From a virus, in the IMG/VR virus record IMGVR_UViG_3300025120_000344, positions 1 to 29,623 of that record: a stretch of DNA of 29,623 nt. One strand, given 5' to 3'. A program made the translations under genes and the position numbers. The notes beneath the pieces were generated by a model. That model was not told the origin of the DNA and made no database searches. It was given only the letters and a program-made list of their open reading frames with translations. Position 1 is the stretch's first letter; every line of letters begins with the position of its first letter. This document shows positions 23,627-29,623 of this stretch, in pieces.

Positions 23627-23662
23627 TATACCCCATAGTGTGGGATAATAGTTAAAAGTCAA
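23627..23662 (-). promoter_or_regulatory. Putative promoter and operator-like repeat before the helicase gene
   Basis: On the - strand TTGACT (23662-23657) is followed after 16 bases by a weak -10, CACTAT (23640-23635). The -10 is covered by an imperfect inverted repeat (CCCA-TAGTG-TGGG with outer TA/TA pairs, 23629-23647). The layout and the shared CTTGAC...TTATC core resemble the promoter at 20092-20119, suggesting common control. Confidence 0.45.
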
Positions 23663-23672
23663 GTATTTTCTT

Positions 23673-23912
23673 TTATTCTTCCTCTAATGGGAATGTAGAC
23701 TGATCGTAATCCGATATGTAAGACTCTAAAGCTTTATGCAAACCGTACTCTGTAACTTGACTGTCGCATTTTGTATGGACTATCGGTTCTCCTTTTTCTG
23801 AAGAATAGGCTATTATAAAGCCTTTATAAGCTCCAGACCCTCCAGTCAATTCATATAATTGGTCTAATACTTTTTGTGGCACATCAAATCTTTTAAATTT
23901 TGGTTTGCTCAT
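23673..23912 (-). CDS. Small protein of unknown function
   Basis: A 79-residue acidic protein (MSKPKFKRFDVPQKVLDQLY; YKGFIIAYSSEKGEPIV; ends PLEEE). The start resembles a short helical adaptor, followed by a small beta hairpin and a helix (HKALESYISDYDQ). No family recognised. It lies 14 bases after the nuclease gene and 47 bases before the helicase gene, in the same direction, so it is probably expressed with the early replication genes. Clean frame and tight spacing support a real gene. Confidence 0.65.
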   Translation of the reverse strand: MSKPKFKRFDVPQKVLDQLYELTGGSGAYKGFIIAYSSEKGEPIVHTKCDSQVTEYGLHKALESYISDYDQSTFPLEEE

Positions 23913-23926
23913 ATCTGTATTTACAC

Positions 23927-24328
23927 TTAACCTAAAATCTTTTCAAAATATTCTTCAGACAATTCGTCATCTGGATAAATTTGGATTAATTCAATATCAT
24001 TTAACTCGCAAAAATCCATTTTTTTGTCGTCTCTTCTTATTTGGCGTACAAAATTAGCCCTAGTTTTGTGAAAATGCTTAACAAATTTAAGATGTTGGGC
24101 ACCTTGAACTTCTATAGCGATCTTTTTAGTGTGATTATAGAAGTCTAAGCTAAGTTGTGTGCCCGCAACCTTAAACTCCTCGTATACAGCGTCATAGCGC
24201 CAATGCTTGTATAAATAAGACCTAACGTTTTTTTGGAATTTACTACGGCATTTGCCATTCCATTTAATTTTATACCTATGAGGGTTTCTAATAGGTTTTT
24301 CTTTGCCGTATAAAGTTATAAATTTCAT
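23927..24328 (-). CDS. Small PD-(D/E)XK-type nuclease
   Basis: A 133-residue protein. The core reads QLSLDFYNHTKKIAIEVQGA QH in two pieces (LSLDFY with D62; AIEVQGAQH with E73 and Q75), followed by NFVRQIRRDDKKMDFCELND and IELIQIYP. This is the pattern of small restriction-like endonucleases related to Vsr/DUF559 enzymes and several phage nucleases. A basic N-terminus (CRSKFQKNVRSYLYKHWRYD) could bind DNA. It may resolve junctions, nick DNA or attack host DNA; I cannot tell which. Its ATG directly follows the T-run of the terminator at 24329-24357, with no visible ribosome-binding site or leader. Confidence 0.7.
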   Translation of the reverse strand: MKFITLYGKEKPIRNPHRYKIKWNGKCRSKFQKNVRSYLYKHWRYDAVYEEFKVAGTQLSLDFYNHTKKIAIEVQGAQHLKFVKHFHKTRANFVRQIRRDDKKMDFCELNDIELIQIYPDDELSEEYFEKILG

Positions 24329-24357
24329 AAAAAAAAGCCCCCACAGATGTGAGGGCT
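24329..24357 (-). terminator. Rho-independent terminator after the outer-membrane protein gene
   Basis: On the - strand AGCCC-T-CAC / GTG-G-GGGCT forms a stem with one mismatch around a 4-base loop (24357-24336), followed by a run of Ts (24335-24329). It lies 14 bases after the stop at 24371 and should end that transcript. The T-run touches the next ATG. Confidence 0.85.
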
Positions 24358-24370
24358 CTTTAGGTTAACA

Positions 24371-25081
24371 TTAGAAATTGAGGGCTACCCCAAAGTCGGT
24401 AGTGGATTTCCACTCTCCGTCAGTGCCTTGAGCTGTGTTTAAATCATTGTTTAGATAATTTAAATTAGCATACACTGTAAGGTGATCTAAAGTTGTTTGA
24501 ACACCAATTGTGGCTAAAGTATAAGTATAATCTACATCATATTCAAATGATTGACCATATTCTACTCCAACAGAAAATGCAAAATGCTCTGTGACGTCTA
24601 AGTCTGTTCCTACTGCAATGTCTGCTGTAGATGCACCATTTTCTTCCATTGTGTATGAAACAACGGAATCAATGCCAAATAAGCTTACATCGTAAGAACT
24701 TACTACCTCGTAAGCATTTACATCATCAATAGAAGTAATGTATAATTCTGTAGCTACATCACCAATGAATGTTGATAGATTAGTACCAATAGTACCATAT
24801 AACTCTTCAACATCAGCGTTAACGTGCTCAACAGAACCAATTAGTGATAATCCACCAATTACTCCTAATTCAGAAGATGCTTTCACATAGTCTGCATCTT
24901 GCGCTCCGTAAAGTCCTCCGTCAATACGTTTTTCGTAGTTACCTACTTGAACGTCAATATCCCATGACTTTACCGTTTCAGTGAGGTCTTGTGCTTCCGC
25001 TTTGTTTCCAAAAAGGAAGAAAGCCGCGATTACCGCGACAACAAGTCCCACTTTAATTTTGTTTTTCTTTAGTATTTCCAT
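24371..25081 (-). CDS. Secreted beta-barrel-like outer-membrane protein
   Basis: A 236-residue protein. Residues 1-30 are a clear Sec signal peptide: basic start (MEILKKNKIK), hydrophobic core (VGLVVAVIAAFFLFG) and an AEA cleavage site before Q31. The mature ~206 residues are acidic and show repeated alternating hydrophobic strands (ATELYITSI, FAFSVGVEYGQSFEYDVDYTYTLATIGVQ, TVYANLNYL) and end FGVALNF; a terminal Phe in an amphipathic strand is the signal read by the BAM machinery. It probably forms an 8-10 strand barrel in the host outer membrane. Lambda Lom is a phage precedent. Possible roles are blocking superinfection, masking the receptor or changing host uptake. It is bounded by terminator-like hairpins, hence probably a separate transcript. 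Confidence 0.75.
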   Translation of the reverse strand: MEILKKNKIKVGLVVAVIAAFFLFGNKAEAQDLTETVKSWDIDVQVGNYEKRIDGGLYGAQDADYVKASSELGVIGGLSLIGSVEHVNADVEELYGTIGTNLSTFIGDVATELYITSIDDVNAYEVVSSYDVSLFGIDSVVSYTMEENGASTADIAVGTDLDVTEHFAFSVGVEYGQSFEYDVDYTYTLATIGVQTTLDHLTVYANLNYLNNDLNTAQGTDGEWKSTTDFGVALNF

Positions 25082-25085
25082 AACT

Positions 25086-25110
25086 TAAAAATAACCCCTA
25101 CTGAGGGCTT
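25086..25110 (-). terminator. Weak terminator-like hairpin after recA
   Basis: On the - strand AAG-CCCT-CAGT-AGGG-GTT pairs as two A-T pairs, one G-G mismatch and four pairs around a 4-base loop, followed by ATTTTT. It lies just past the recA stop (25118) and just before the outer-membrane protein ATG (25081). The stem is short, so termination may be partial. Confidence 0.45.
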
Positions 25111-25117
25111 CATAACA

Positions 25118-26230
25118 TTACACTAGTTCTGCTATATTTTTTTTGAAATAATCGATTAAGAAACTGCAAAGAGCTTCGTTTTCTTCGATTAATTTAAATA
25201 GATTAGCTTCTCCCTGTATCTTTTCTGGTAGATCTGGAGCGGATTCCTCCACTAATTCGCGAAATTCTTCTTCAATTGTTATCCAAGCGCCTTTTTTTGT
25301 AACAAACTCCCACATATACAATAAATCCACTAGTTCTTTTTCGACCCAAACTGATTTTCCACCAGTTCTGCCGTATCTAATTGGGTAGGCAATCGTGTTA
25401 TTAGTTTTTTCGTTAGGTGATTTTTTGATTGTGGCTTTTGCCCAATGACCGATAATGGGGTTAGTTTTGGGATCTGGCTGTTTAATTGACGCATTTTGTA
25501 GTATTAAGTCTGATTTAAACCTTGGTTCAAACTCTATAATGTAATTAGCAAAGTGCAATAAAGCATTACCGCCCGTTGCTGACGTCTGACGTATCGGAGC
25601 CTTCGTGTATGGGTCTAGTTTGATGTCTGCCCTTACTTGGCTAATGAAAATGGCCATATGGCCCCTTTTTGCAAGAGATATGGACATTCTCTTCATAAAG
25701 TTAGCTGCGATGACTGCGCCACCAGCGACTTTATTGGAATCATAAAAGGATTTGTCTATATCTTGTTTAGAAATTAAACCATCTACAGAGTCTAAGATGA
25801 AGCAATATTTGTGTTCCTCTTCGTTTTGCTCTACCATTGTTTTGATTGCATCAACTACAACCTCATATATATTGCTTTCAAATACGAAGCAAGTACCTGT
25901 TACCCATTCTTTTGCATCGTATACAAACTTAATACCAGATCTAGCTACCATTTCGTTTGAAAGGCGTCCTTCCGCTTTAATGTAAAAGCCTTTTGCATCA
26001 TTTTGGGTGTTAAGCATATTTTTCATAACTTCCAAAGCGGCGCTTGTTTTGCCACCTTCGTTCATGCCAACAAATCTGTGGAGGCCTGGGCCAAATCCAC
26101 CGTTTAGGTTTAAATCAAGCTGTAATGAACCGCTTGACGCTTTATAATCAACTGATTTCTCAAAGTTATAATGGTCGTCTTTCTTAGCTTTAAGAAACTT
26201 TTCTAGTATTTCTGAATCTGTATCACTCAT
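25118..26230 (-). CDS. recA: RecA-like recombinase
   Basis: A 370-residue strand-exchange ATPase. Walker A is GMNEGGKT (55-62); YIKAEGRLSNEM carries the catalytic Glu region; Walker B is YCFILDSVDGL (~142-152); the L1/L2 region shows FISQVRADIKLDPYTKA and TSATGGNALLHFANYIIEF, matching RecA NQIR...GG.ALKFYAS. It forms filaments on ssDNA and pairs it with homologous duplex, serving phage recombination, repair or recombination-dependent replication. The protein is RecA-like rather than T4 UvsX-like in the GGNAL region. It is coupled to the preceding gene by ATGA, at the end of a nucleotide-sugar operon, an unusual setting. A weak terminator follows. Confidence 0.92.
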   Translation of the reverse strand: MSDTDSEILEKFLKAKKDDHYNFEKSVDYKASSGSLQLDLNLNGGFGPGLHRFVGMNEGGKTSAALEVMKNMLNTQNDAKGFYIKAEGRLSNEMVARSGIKFVYDAKEWVTGTCFVFESNIYEVVVDAIKTMVEQNEEEHKYCFILDSVDGLISKQDIDKSFYDSNKVAGGAVIAANFMKRMSISLAKRGHMAIFISQVRADIKLDPYTKAPIRQTSATGGNALLHFANYIIEFEPRFKSDLILQNASIKQPDPKTNPIIGHWAKATIKKSPNEKTNNTIAYPIRYGRTGGKSVWVEKELVDLLYMWEFVTKKGAWITIEEEFRELVEESAPDLPEKIQGEANLFKLIEENEALCSFLIDYFKKNIAELV

Positions 26231-26583
26231 TTAAATAAATCTTTTGTATTTTTGGGTTTGTTATATATGGACTCGTAATCTTTACCACATTTTTCAGATA
26301 TATCATATACGGTGTATTTTGAAAAGTCAACTTTAAAGTTAAAATTTCTCCATTTTTTATCCATAGTTTCTTTTAATGCCTCTGACACTAGGTATGCCAG
26401 GCTATCATATTTTTTAGGAAAAGTAACAATTTCTAAGAAATCTAAAGAATATCTTTCCTCTAAATTTTTAAGCATTTTCATTTGAGCCGCCCAAAAAAAC
26501 TTTTTTTGTAGTTTGGGCACTTCAACTAATCTTTCAATAATTAGTTGCTTTCTCCTATGTGGCGTTAATTTCTTCGATGTCAT
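26227..26583 (-). CDS. Small basic protein encoded directly before recA
   Basis: A 118-residue basic, mostly helical protein (KKLTPHRRKQLIIERLVEVP; LQKKFFWAAQMKMLKNLEER; DSLAYLVSEALKETMD). No family recognised. Its stop overlaps the recA start (ATGA) and its start overlaps the gmd stop by 29 bases. Immediate coupling to recA suggests a recombination accessory or loading role, like that of T4 UvsY beside UvsX, but there is no sequence motif to support this. Confidence 0.65.
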   Translation of the reverse strand: MTSKKLTPHRRKQLIIERLVEVPKLQKKFFWAAQMKMLKNLEERYSLDFLEIVTFPKKYDSLAYLVSEALKETMDKKWRNFNFKVDFSKYTVYDISEKCGKDYESIYNKPKNTKDLFK

Positions 26584-27598
26584 GATTAACCATCCTACGA
26601 ACTAATAAAGAAAAGTCAACACTATTTTCCCAGTGCAAATCTTTTTTCGCTTCGCTTGGGTCACCAAGCAATAACTCAACTTCTGCTGGGCGGTAGAAAG
26701 CTTTGTTAATCTTCATTAAAATACTACCAGTTTCTGGGTGCATTAATTTAGTGTGCAAGGGGTTTTCTTCTTCATGCCAGCGAGTTTTGATTCCAGCGTA
26801 TTCAAAAGCTTTCTCAACAAACTCTCTCACTGAATGAGTTTCACCAGAAGCTAATAAATAATCTTTAGGTTTTTTAGCGATCAACATTAACCAAACAGCT
26901 CTAACAAAATCTTCGGCATGACTCCAGTCTCTTTGAGAGTCTATGTTGCCCAATTCAAATACTTTTGGTTTTTCACCTTTATCTAAAGCTTTTTTAATTT
27001 TAGCTACATTCATTGTAATCTTTCTTGTAACAAACTCTTCCCCTCTTCTTTCTGATTCGTGATTAAATAGGTATCCTTGGATAGCAAATAAATCATAAGA
27101 ATCACGCCATACCTTCACAATCTGCCTGGCCGAGACTTTAGAGGCTCCGTATGGACTTCTTGGTCTTGACGGATGATTTAGGTCTTGTGGGCTATAAGCG
27201 ACATCACCAAACTCCTCAGAGGAGCCAGCGTTATAGTAACGACATTTTGGACAATGCTTTCTAATAGCCTCTAATTGATGTAAGACACCCATTGTATTAT
27301 TTTGAAAATGATTTACTGGCATTTTCCAACTTAAACCAACAAATGAATTAGCCGCGAAATTAATAAAGTAATCGGGTTTAATTTCTTCTATACAGGTATT
27401 GATGCTGTGTTCGTCTCCCAGATCCATTTCAATAAGCTCAAAATCTGGATTCATTTTTATTTTTTCTATATGTTTGTGGTTAGGGACGCTTAATCTTCTG
27501 ATAGCGCCATAAACTTTTACATCTTTATGTTTTAATAAAAACTCGGCCATATAAGAACCGACTTGACCTGTTACTCCTGTTACAATTACTTTTTTCAT
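26555..27598 (-). CDS. gmd: GDP-mannose 4,6-dehydratase
   Basis: A 347-residue extended short-chain dehydrogenase, the usual length for Gmd. NAD(P)-binding motif TGVTGQVGSYMAE (~7-19); catalytic GSSEEFG and YGASK (Y...K); LFNHESERRGEEFVTRKIT and FYRPAEVELLLGDP are hallmarks of Gmd. It converts GDP-mannose to GDP-4-keto-6-deoxymannose, precursor of GDP-fucose, GDP-rhamnose and GDP-perosamine. It is coupled by ATGA to the HAD phosphatase gene and overlaps the pre-recA gene. No reductase or aminotransferase for the next step is in the window, so the final sugar is unknown. Confidence 0.95.
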   Translation of the reverse strand: MKKVIVTGVTGQVGSYMAEFLLKHKDVKVYGAIRRLSVPNHKHIEKIKMNPDFELIEMDLGDEHSINTCIEEIKPDYFINFAANSFVGLSWKMPVNHFQNNTMGVLHQLEAIRKHCPKCRYYNAGSSEEFGDVAYSPQDLNHPSRPRSPYGASKVSARQIVKVWRDSYDLFAIQGYLFNHESERRGEEFVTRKITMNVAKIKKALDKGEKPKVFELGNIDSQRDWSHAEDFVRAVWLMLIAKKPKDYLLASGETHSVREFVEKAFEYAGIKTRWHEEENPLHTKLMHPETGSILMKINKAFYRPAEVELLLGDPSEAKKDLHWENSVDFSLLVRRMVNHDIEEINAT

Positions 27599-27888
27599 TT
27601 AAAATATTCTTCTGAGTTAATGTTTTTATCATCTATAAATAAATCATAGACTGGTTTTTTCAATTTAAGTTCGTGGTATTTTACTCCATATTTGTCTAAT
27701 TGGTTTTTTGTCAAATCGTAATAATCAATTTTGCTTTTAGTTCCTCGAGCTGTCCAGTAAATAACTGTGTGGCCTTCGTCATAAAGTTTGTTAATTTTTT
27801 CGATCCTGTCATTCATTGGTAGTGAGCTTTCGTAATCCATGCCATTTGTATCGAAAATTGTATGATCTATATCAACGTAAACTATCAT
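27595..27888 (-). CDS. Small HAD-family phosphatase
   Basis: A 97-residue capless HAD enzyme. Motif I is YVDIDHTIFDT (D6 nucleophile, D8), motif II is VIYWTARGT with its Thr, motif III/IV is KKPVYDLFIDDKN with Lys and the Asp pair. Such short HADs in capsule and LPS loci act on sugar phosphates, similar to KDO-8-phosphate phosphatase. It is coupled on both sides by ATGA to the cytidylyltransferase and gmd genes, so a phosphate-removal step on a nucleotide-sugar precursor is likely. Confidence 0.82.
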   Translation of the reverse strand: MIVYVDIDHTIFDTNGMDYESSLPMNDRIEKINKLYDEGHTVIYWTARGTKSKIDYYDLTKNQLDKYGVKYHELKLKKPVYDLFIDDKNINSEEYFK

Positions 27889-28568
27889 AAATTATTATAA
27901 AGTAATTCTGCGATTTTAAACTGCCATTCGTAATCTATATCAAAAGCTTCTAATTCATCCATAACAAATAGTTCTGGCTCTGCTGGGGACTTATTATCCA
28001 TCCATAGACCTTCACCTATCCAATCCATACGACTTGCATATAAGCAGTGAGCTGCTTCATAAACTGGCTCAACATACTTTGTGTTCATTATGGTTGATCC
28101 TTGCCAGTCTGTTATAGGATTAAGCTTCTTATCCCAGTAATAAGTCTTTTTTTCGAAAACCGCAAAACCACCATCTTTTTTTGACTTAATGTAAGATTCA
28201 ATAAAAGAGTCAATTGTTTCGATCTTTAAAAGAGGATTGCAGGCGCTAACTAAAACTACATATTTGTAAGGAAGTTTATTGTACCATTCGTATATCTCAG
28301 ACAAAGGTTGGCCTTCAGACATCGCTGATTTTTCGGATCTATCAAATATTTTGATTCCGTGTTTGTTTCCTATTTGTTTTAATTCTTCTTCGTAAGCGGA
28401 AAAATATATATCTTCGTTGCTTATTACTTTTGATTTTTTTAGTTTTTCAAAAAGCAAGTCAACCAAGGTTGTTTCGGCAAATGGCCTAATCATTTTACCA
28501 GGAACTCTTTCTGATCCAAGTCTAGCTTGAACCACCACGCACACATCTTTTATATTTTTATTTTCCAT
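27885..28568 (-). CDS. NeuA/SpsF-like cytidylyltransferase
   Basis: A 227-residue nucleotidyltransferase. The N-terminus has VVVQARLGSERVPGKMI (~10-26), the CMP-sialate/CMP-KDO synthetase and SpsF-type nucleotide-binding signature, followed by TLVDLLFEKLKKS. VVLVSACNPLLKIETIDSFI matches the acidic, metal-binding region of that family, with Ala-Cys replacing the more common Cys/Thr/Pro pattern. The C-terminus has MDELEAFDIDYEWQFKIAE, typical of NeuA-like enzymes. It probably makes a CMP-activated acidic sugar; the exact sugar (sialic, legionaminic, pseudaminic or KDO-like) is not shown, as no NeuB-type gene is present here. Confidence 0.82.
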   Translation of the reverse strand: MENKNIKDVCVVVQARLGSERVPGKMIRPFAETTLVDLLFEKLKKSKVISNEDIYFSAYEEELKQIGNKHGIKIFDRSEKSAMSEGQPLSEIYEWYNKLPYKYVVLVSACNPLLKIETIDSFIESYIKSKKDGGFAVFEKKTYYWDKKLNPITDWQGSTIMNTKYVEPVYEAAHCLYASRMDWIGEGLWMDNKSPAEPELFVMDELEAFDIDYEWQFKIAELLYNNL

Positions 28569-28758
28569 TGTTAGCTAATTCTGTTAATAGTGCTGAAATC
28601 CTACCATCATATTCGTTAACTCTGCCCATTAATGTTCTTGCGTCTTCGGGGGCGTGTTTAAAAGCAAGTCTTAAAATATCCATCCAGTTAACATTATTTT
28701 TTGTTCTGATATTTTCTACTTCGTCTATAATTTCCAAATCTGTTCTTTTTTCTTTCAT
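28558..28758 (-). CDS. Small protein of sugar-synthesis loci, function unknown
   Basis: A 66-residue helical protein (IIDEVENIRTKNNVNWMDIL; RLAFKHAPEDARTLMG; DGRISALLTELANN). I recall similar small proteins in surface-sugar clusters, but without an assigned function; this is memory, not a search. It is coupled by ATGA to the formyltransferase gene and overlaps the cytidylyltransferase start by 11 bases, so it belongs to the same operon. It may act as a small partner subunit. Confidence 0.65.
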   Translation of the reverse strand: MKEKRTDLEIIDEVENIRTKNNVNWMDILRLAFKHAPEDARTLMGRVNEYDGRISALLTELANNGK

Positions 28759-29303
28759 AATTTATTTATTTTTGTGTCCCAGTTTTCAGTTAAAATGTGT
28801 TTGTATTTTTGTAAATCTTTTTTGTAATGAAAGGTGCCCTTTTCTTTTTGTTTTGTAGGTTTTAAATCGCCGTTCAATATCTTATTTATATTATTAATGA
28901 ATAAATTTTGTATTTCTTCTATTAATTTATCGTATGTTTTAGATAAAGTGTCATCGTTTTTGGAAAAGTCAATTTTTTTTTGAATTAAAATGTCCCCCGT
29001 GTCTATTCCTTCATCAACCAAATGAATAGTTACTCCTTTTGGGGTCTTATCTTTGAAAGACCAAAAGTTAGGATGATACCCTTTGTTATAAGGTAGGTAA
29101 GATATATGCAAATTTATTATATTTGTTTTAAACAAATCAATGATAGATTTACTAATTATATGTTTGTAGCCAAAGCTAATAATATAATCAACATCTTTAT
29201 AATCGTCAAAAGTTATTTTGTTCTCAGTTTGCCTTACTTCGTATTTTGTTGATAACAGCTTATGTAATTTGCAACCTTTGTATCCTAAAAATAAAATTTT
29301 CAT
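28755..29303 (-). CDS. Sugar N-formyltransferase (10-formyltetrahydrofolate-dependent family)
   Basis: A 182-residue protein of the PurN/FMT formyltransferase fold. The core reads NLHISYLPYNKGYHPNFWSF, with catalytic N64 and H66, then GVTIHLVDEGIDTGDILIQ, with the catalytic Asp at D101. It lacks the C-terminal tRNA-binding domain of methionyl-tRNA formyltransferase and is shorter than that enzyme, fitting formyltransferases that act on amino-sugar nucleotides. It follows a PIG-L-type deacetylase gene by ATGA, which could expose the amine to be formylated. An N-formyl sugar product is therefore likely, though the substrate is not shown. Confidence 0.85.
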   Translation of the reverse strand: MKILFLGYKGCKLHKLLSTKYEVRQTENKITFDDYKDVDYIISFGYKHIISKSIIDLFKTNIINLHISYLPYNKGYHPNFWSFKDKTPKGVTIHLVDEGIDTGDILIQKKIDFSKNDDTLSKTYDKLIEEIQNLFINNINKILNGDLKPTKQKEKGTFHYKKDLQKYKHILTENWDTKINKL

Positions 29304-29623
29304 ACAACCTCTCTTATAAGTTTAAATTTTTCACAATATAACAAACCTACTTCAGAGCCCCAAACTTTAATAAGGTTATGCACATTTTCATAGCTTCTGG
29401 TGTGGGGATATTTTCTCATTTCTTTATCATAATGCCGTAGAGATTTTAGTTTGGCGGCTACATTTTTTTTATTTAATTTAAAATATGAATTTCCGTCAAA
29501 ATAAGATATAGGATTATAATCTGTTGATGATGGCACATAATAAGAATATATTTTTGTTTTATTTCCGTTTTGAGGCCTAAAAGCAGTTAATAAAGCTTTT
29601 GTTACTAACTGATGGTCTATATT
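29300..29623 (-). CDS. PIG-L/LmbE-type deacetylase (N-terminal part beyond the window)
   Basis: The frame is open to the right edge; a GTG at 29536 is internal. The visible ~107 residues match the C-terminal half of PIG-L (LmbE) zinc deacetylases: NIDHQLVTKALLTAFRPQ (the H.DH...V..A...A.RPQ motif), YVPSSTDYNP, KLKSLRHYDKEMRKYPHTRS and GSEVGLLYCEKFKLIREV (the G...G..YAE.F.L.R ending). The HPDDE zinc motif should lie outside the window. These enzymes deacetylate N-acetyl sugars. The stop overlaps the formyltransferase ATG (ATGA), supporting a deacetylate-then-formylate pair. Confidence 0.85.
   Translation of the reverse strand, partial: NIDHQLVTKALLTAFRPQNGNKTKIYSYYVPSSTDYNPISYFDGNSYFKLNKKNVAAKLKSLRHYDKEMRKYPHTRSYENVHNLIKVWGSEVGLLYCEKFKLIREVV

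Noticed and set aside
1010-29000. Numerous open frames antisense to the assigned genes (for example 1010-1255, 14281-14568, 18040-18354, 28568-28858)
   Set aside because: They lie opposite genes with clear protein families or consistent operon spacing, and their translations show low-complexity Ser/Phe/Leu-rich sequence typical of antisense AT-rich frames.

Overview
The window is part of a low-GC (roughly one third G+C, judged by eye), densely packed genome of a tailed dsDNA bacteriophage. The evidence is a lambda J-type tail tip protein next to a phage-style replication and recombination set: DnaB-like helicase, DnaG-like primase, DnaE-type polymerase, RecA, a Cas4/RecB-like nuclease and a Rad52-like annealing protein. 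J-type tail tips are typical of non-contractile (siphovirus) tails. GT9 (heptosyltransferase-type) enzymes, nucleotide-sugar genes and a secreted beta-barrel-like protein point to a Gram-negative, possibly aquatic, host. That is inference; no host marker is decisive. I see no tRNA, rRNA, CRISPR, integrase, transposase or attachment site, and no gene-free stretch over about 60 bases.

Layout. (1) Bases 1-6541, + strand: end of the tail module, with a partial discoidin-domain protein, a small protein and the J-like protein. (2) 6528-10897, - strand: a Rad52-like annealing protein, a sugar-transfer cluster in which one GT9 enzyme is split across two genes around a DUF6165 gene, and a possible ssDNA-binding protein. 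(3) 10955-11611: a lone + strand gene. (4) 11578-15059, - strand: an ATE/Bpt-like aminoacyl-tRNA-protein transferase, an aminoglycoside-phosphotransferase-fold protein with Asn at both catalytic Asp positions, a terminator, a small basic protein and a one-ring Clp ATPase. (5) 15056-23625, - strand: the replication operon(s), where the polymerase III alpha subunit is split into separate PHP and polymerase genes with a DEDDh exonuclease and a coiled-coil protein between them. (6) 23673-25081: a small protein, a PD-(D/E)XK nuclease and a predicted outer-membrane protein bounded by terminator-like hairpins. (7) 25118-29623, - strand: recA preceded by a nucleotide-sugar operon (PIG-L deacetylase, formyltransferase, small protein, cytidylyltransferase, HAD phosphatase, GDP-mannose dehydratase).

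All - strand genes run right to left and most overlap by 1-43 bases, often as ATGA, which implies translational coupling. Clear Shine-Dalgarno sequences are scarce, and several operon heads have a -10-like hexamer only 6-7 bases before the ATG, suggesting leaderless mRNAs. The tail and replication halves meet tail to tail with a 14-base overlap at 6528-6541.

Most notable: the split polymerase III with its exonuclease between the halves; the ATE-like transferase near a one-ring Clp ATPase ending in a ClpP-docking-like IGF tripeptide (a possible phage-run N-degron route, hypothesis only); the split GT9; the phage-borne outer-membrane protein; and the N-formyl-sugar cassette.
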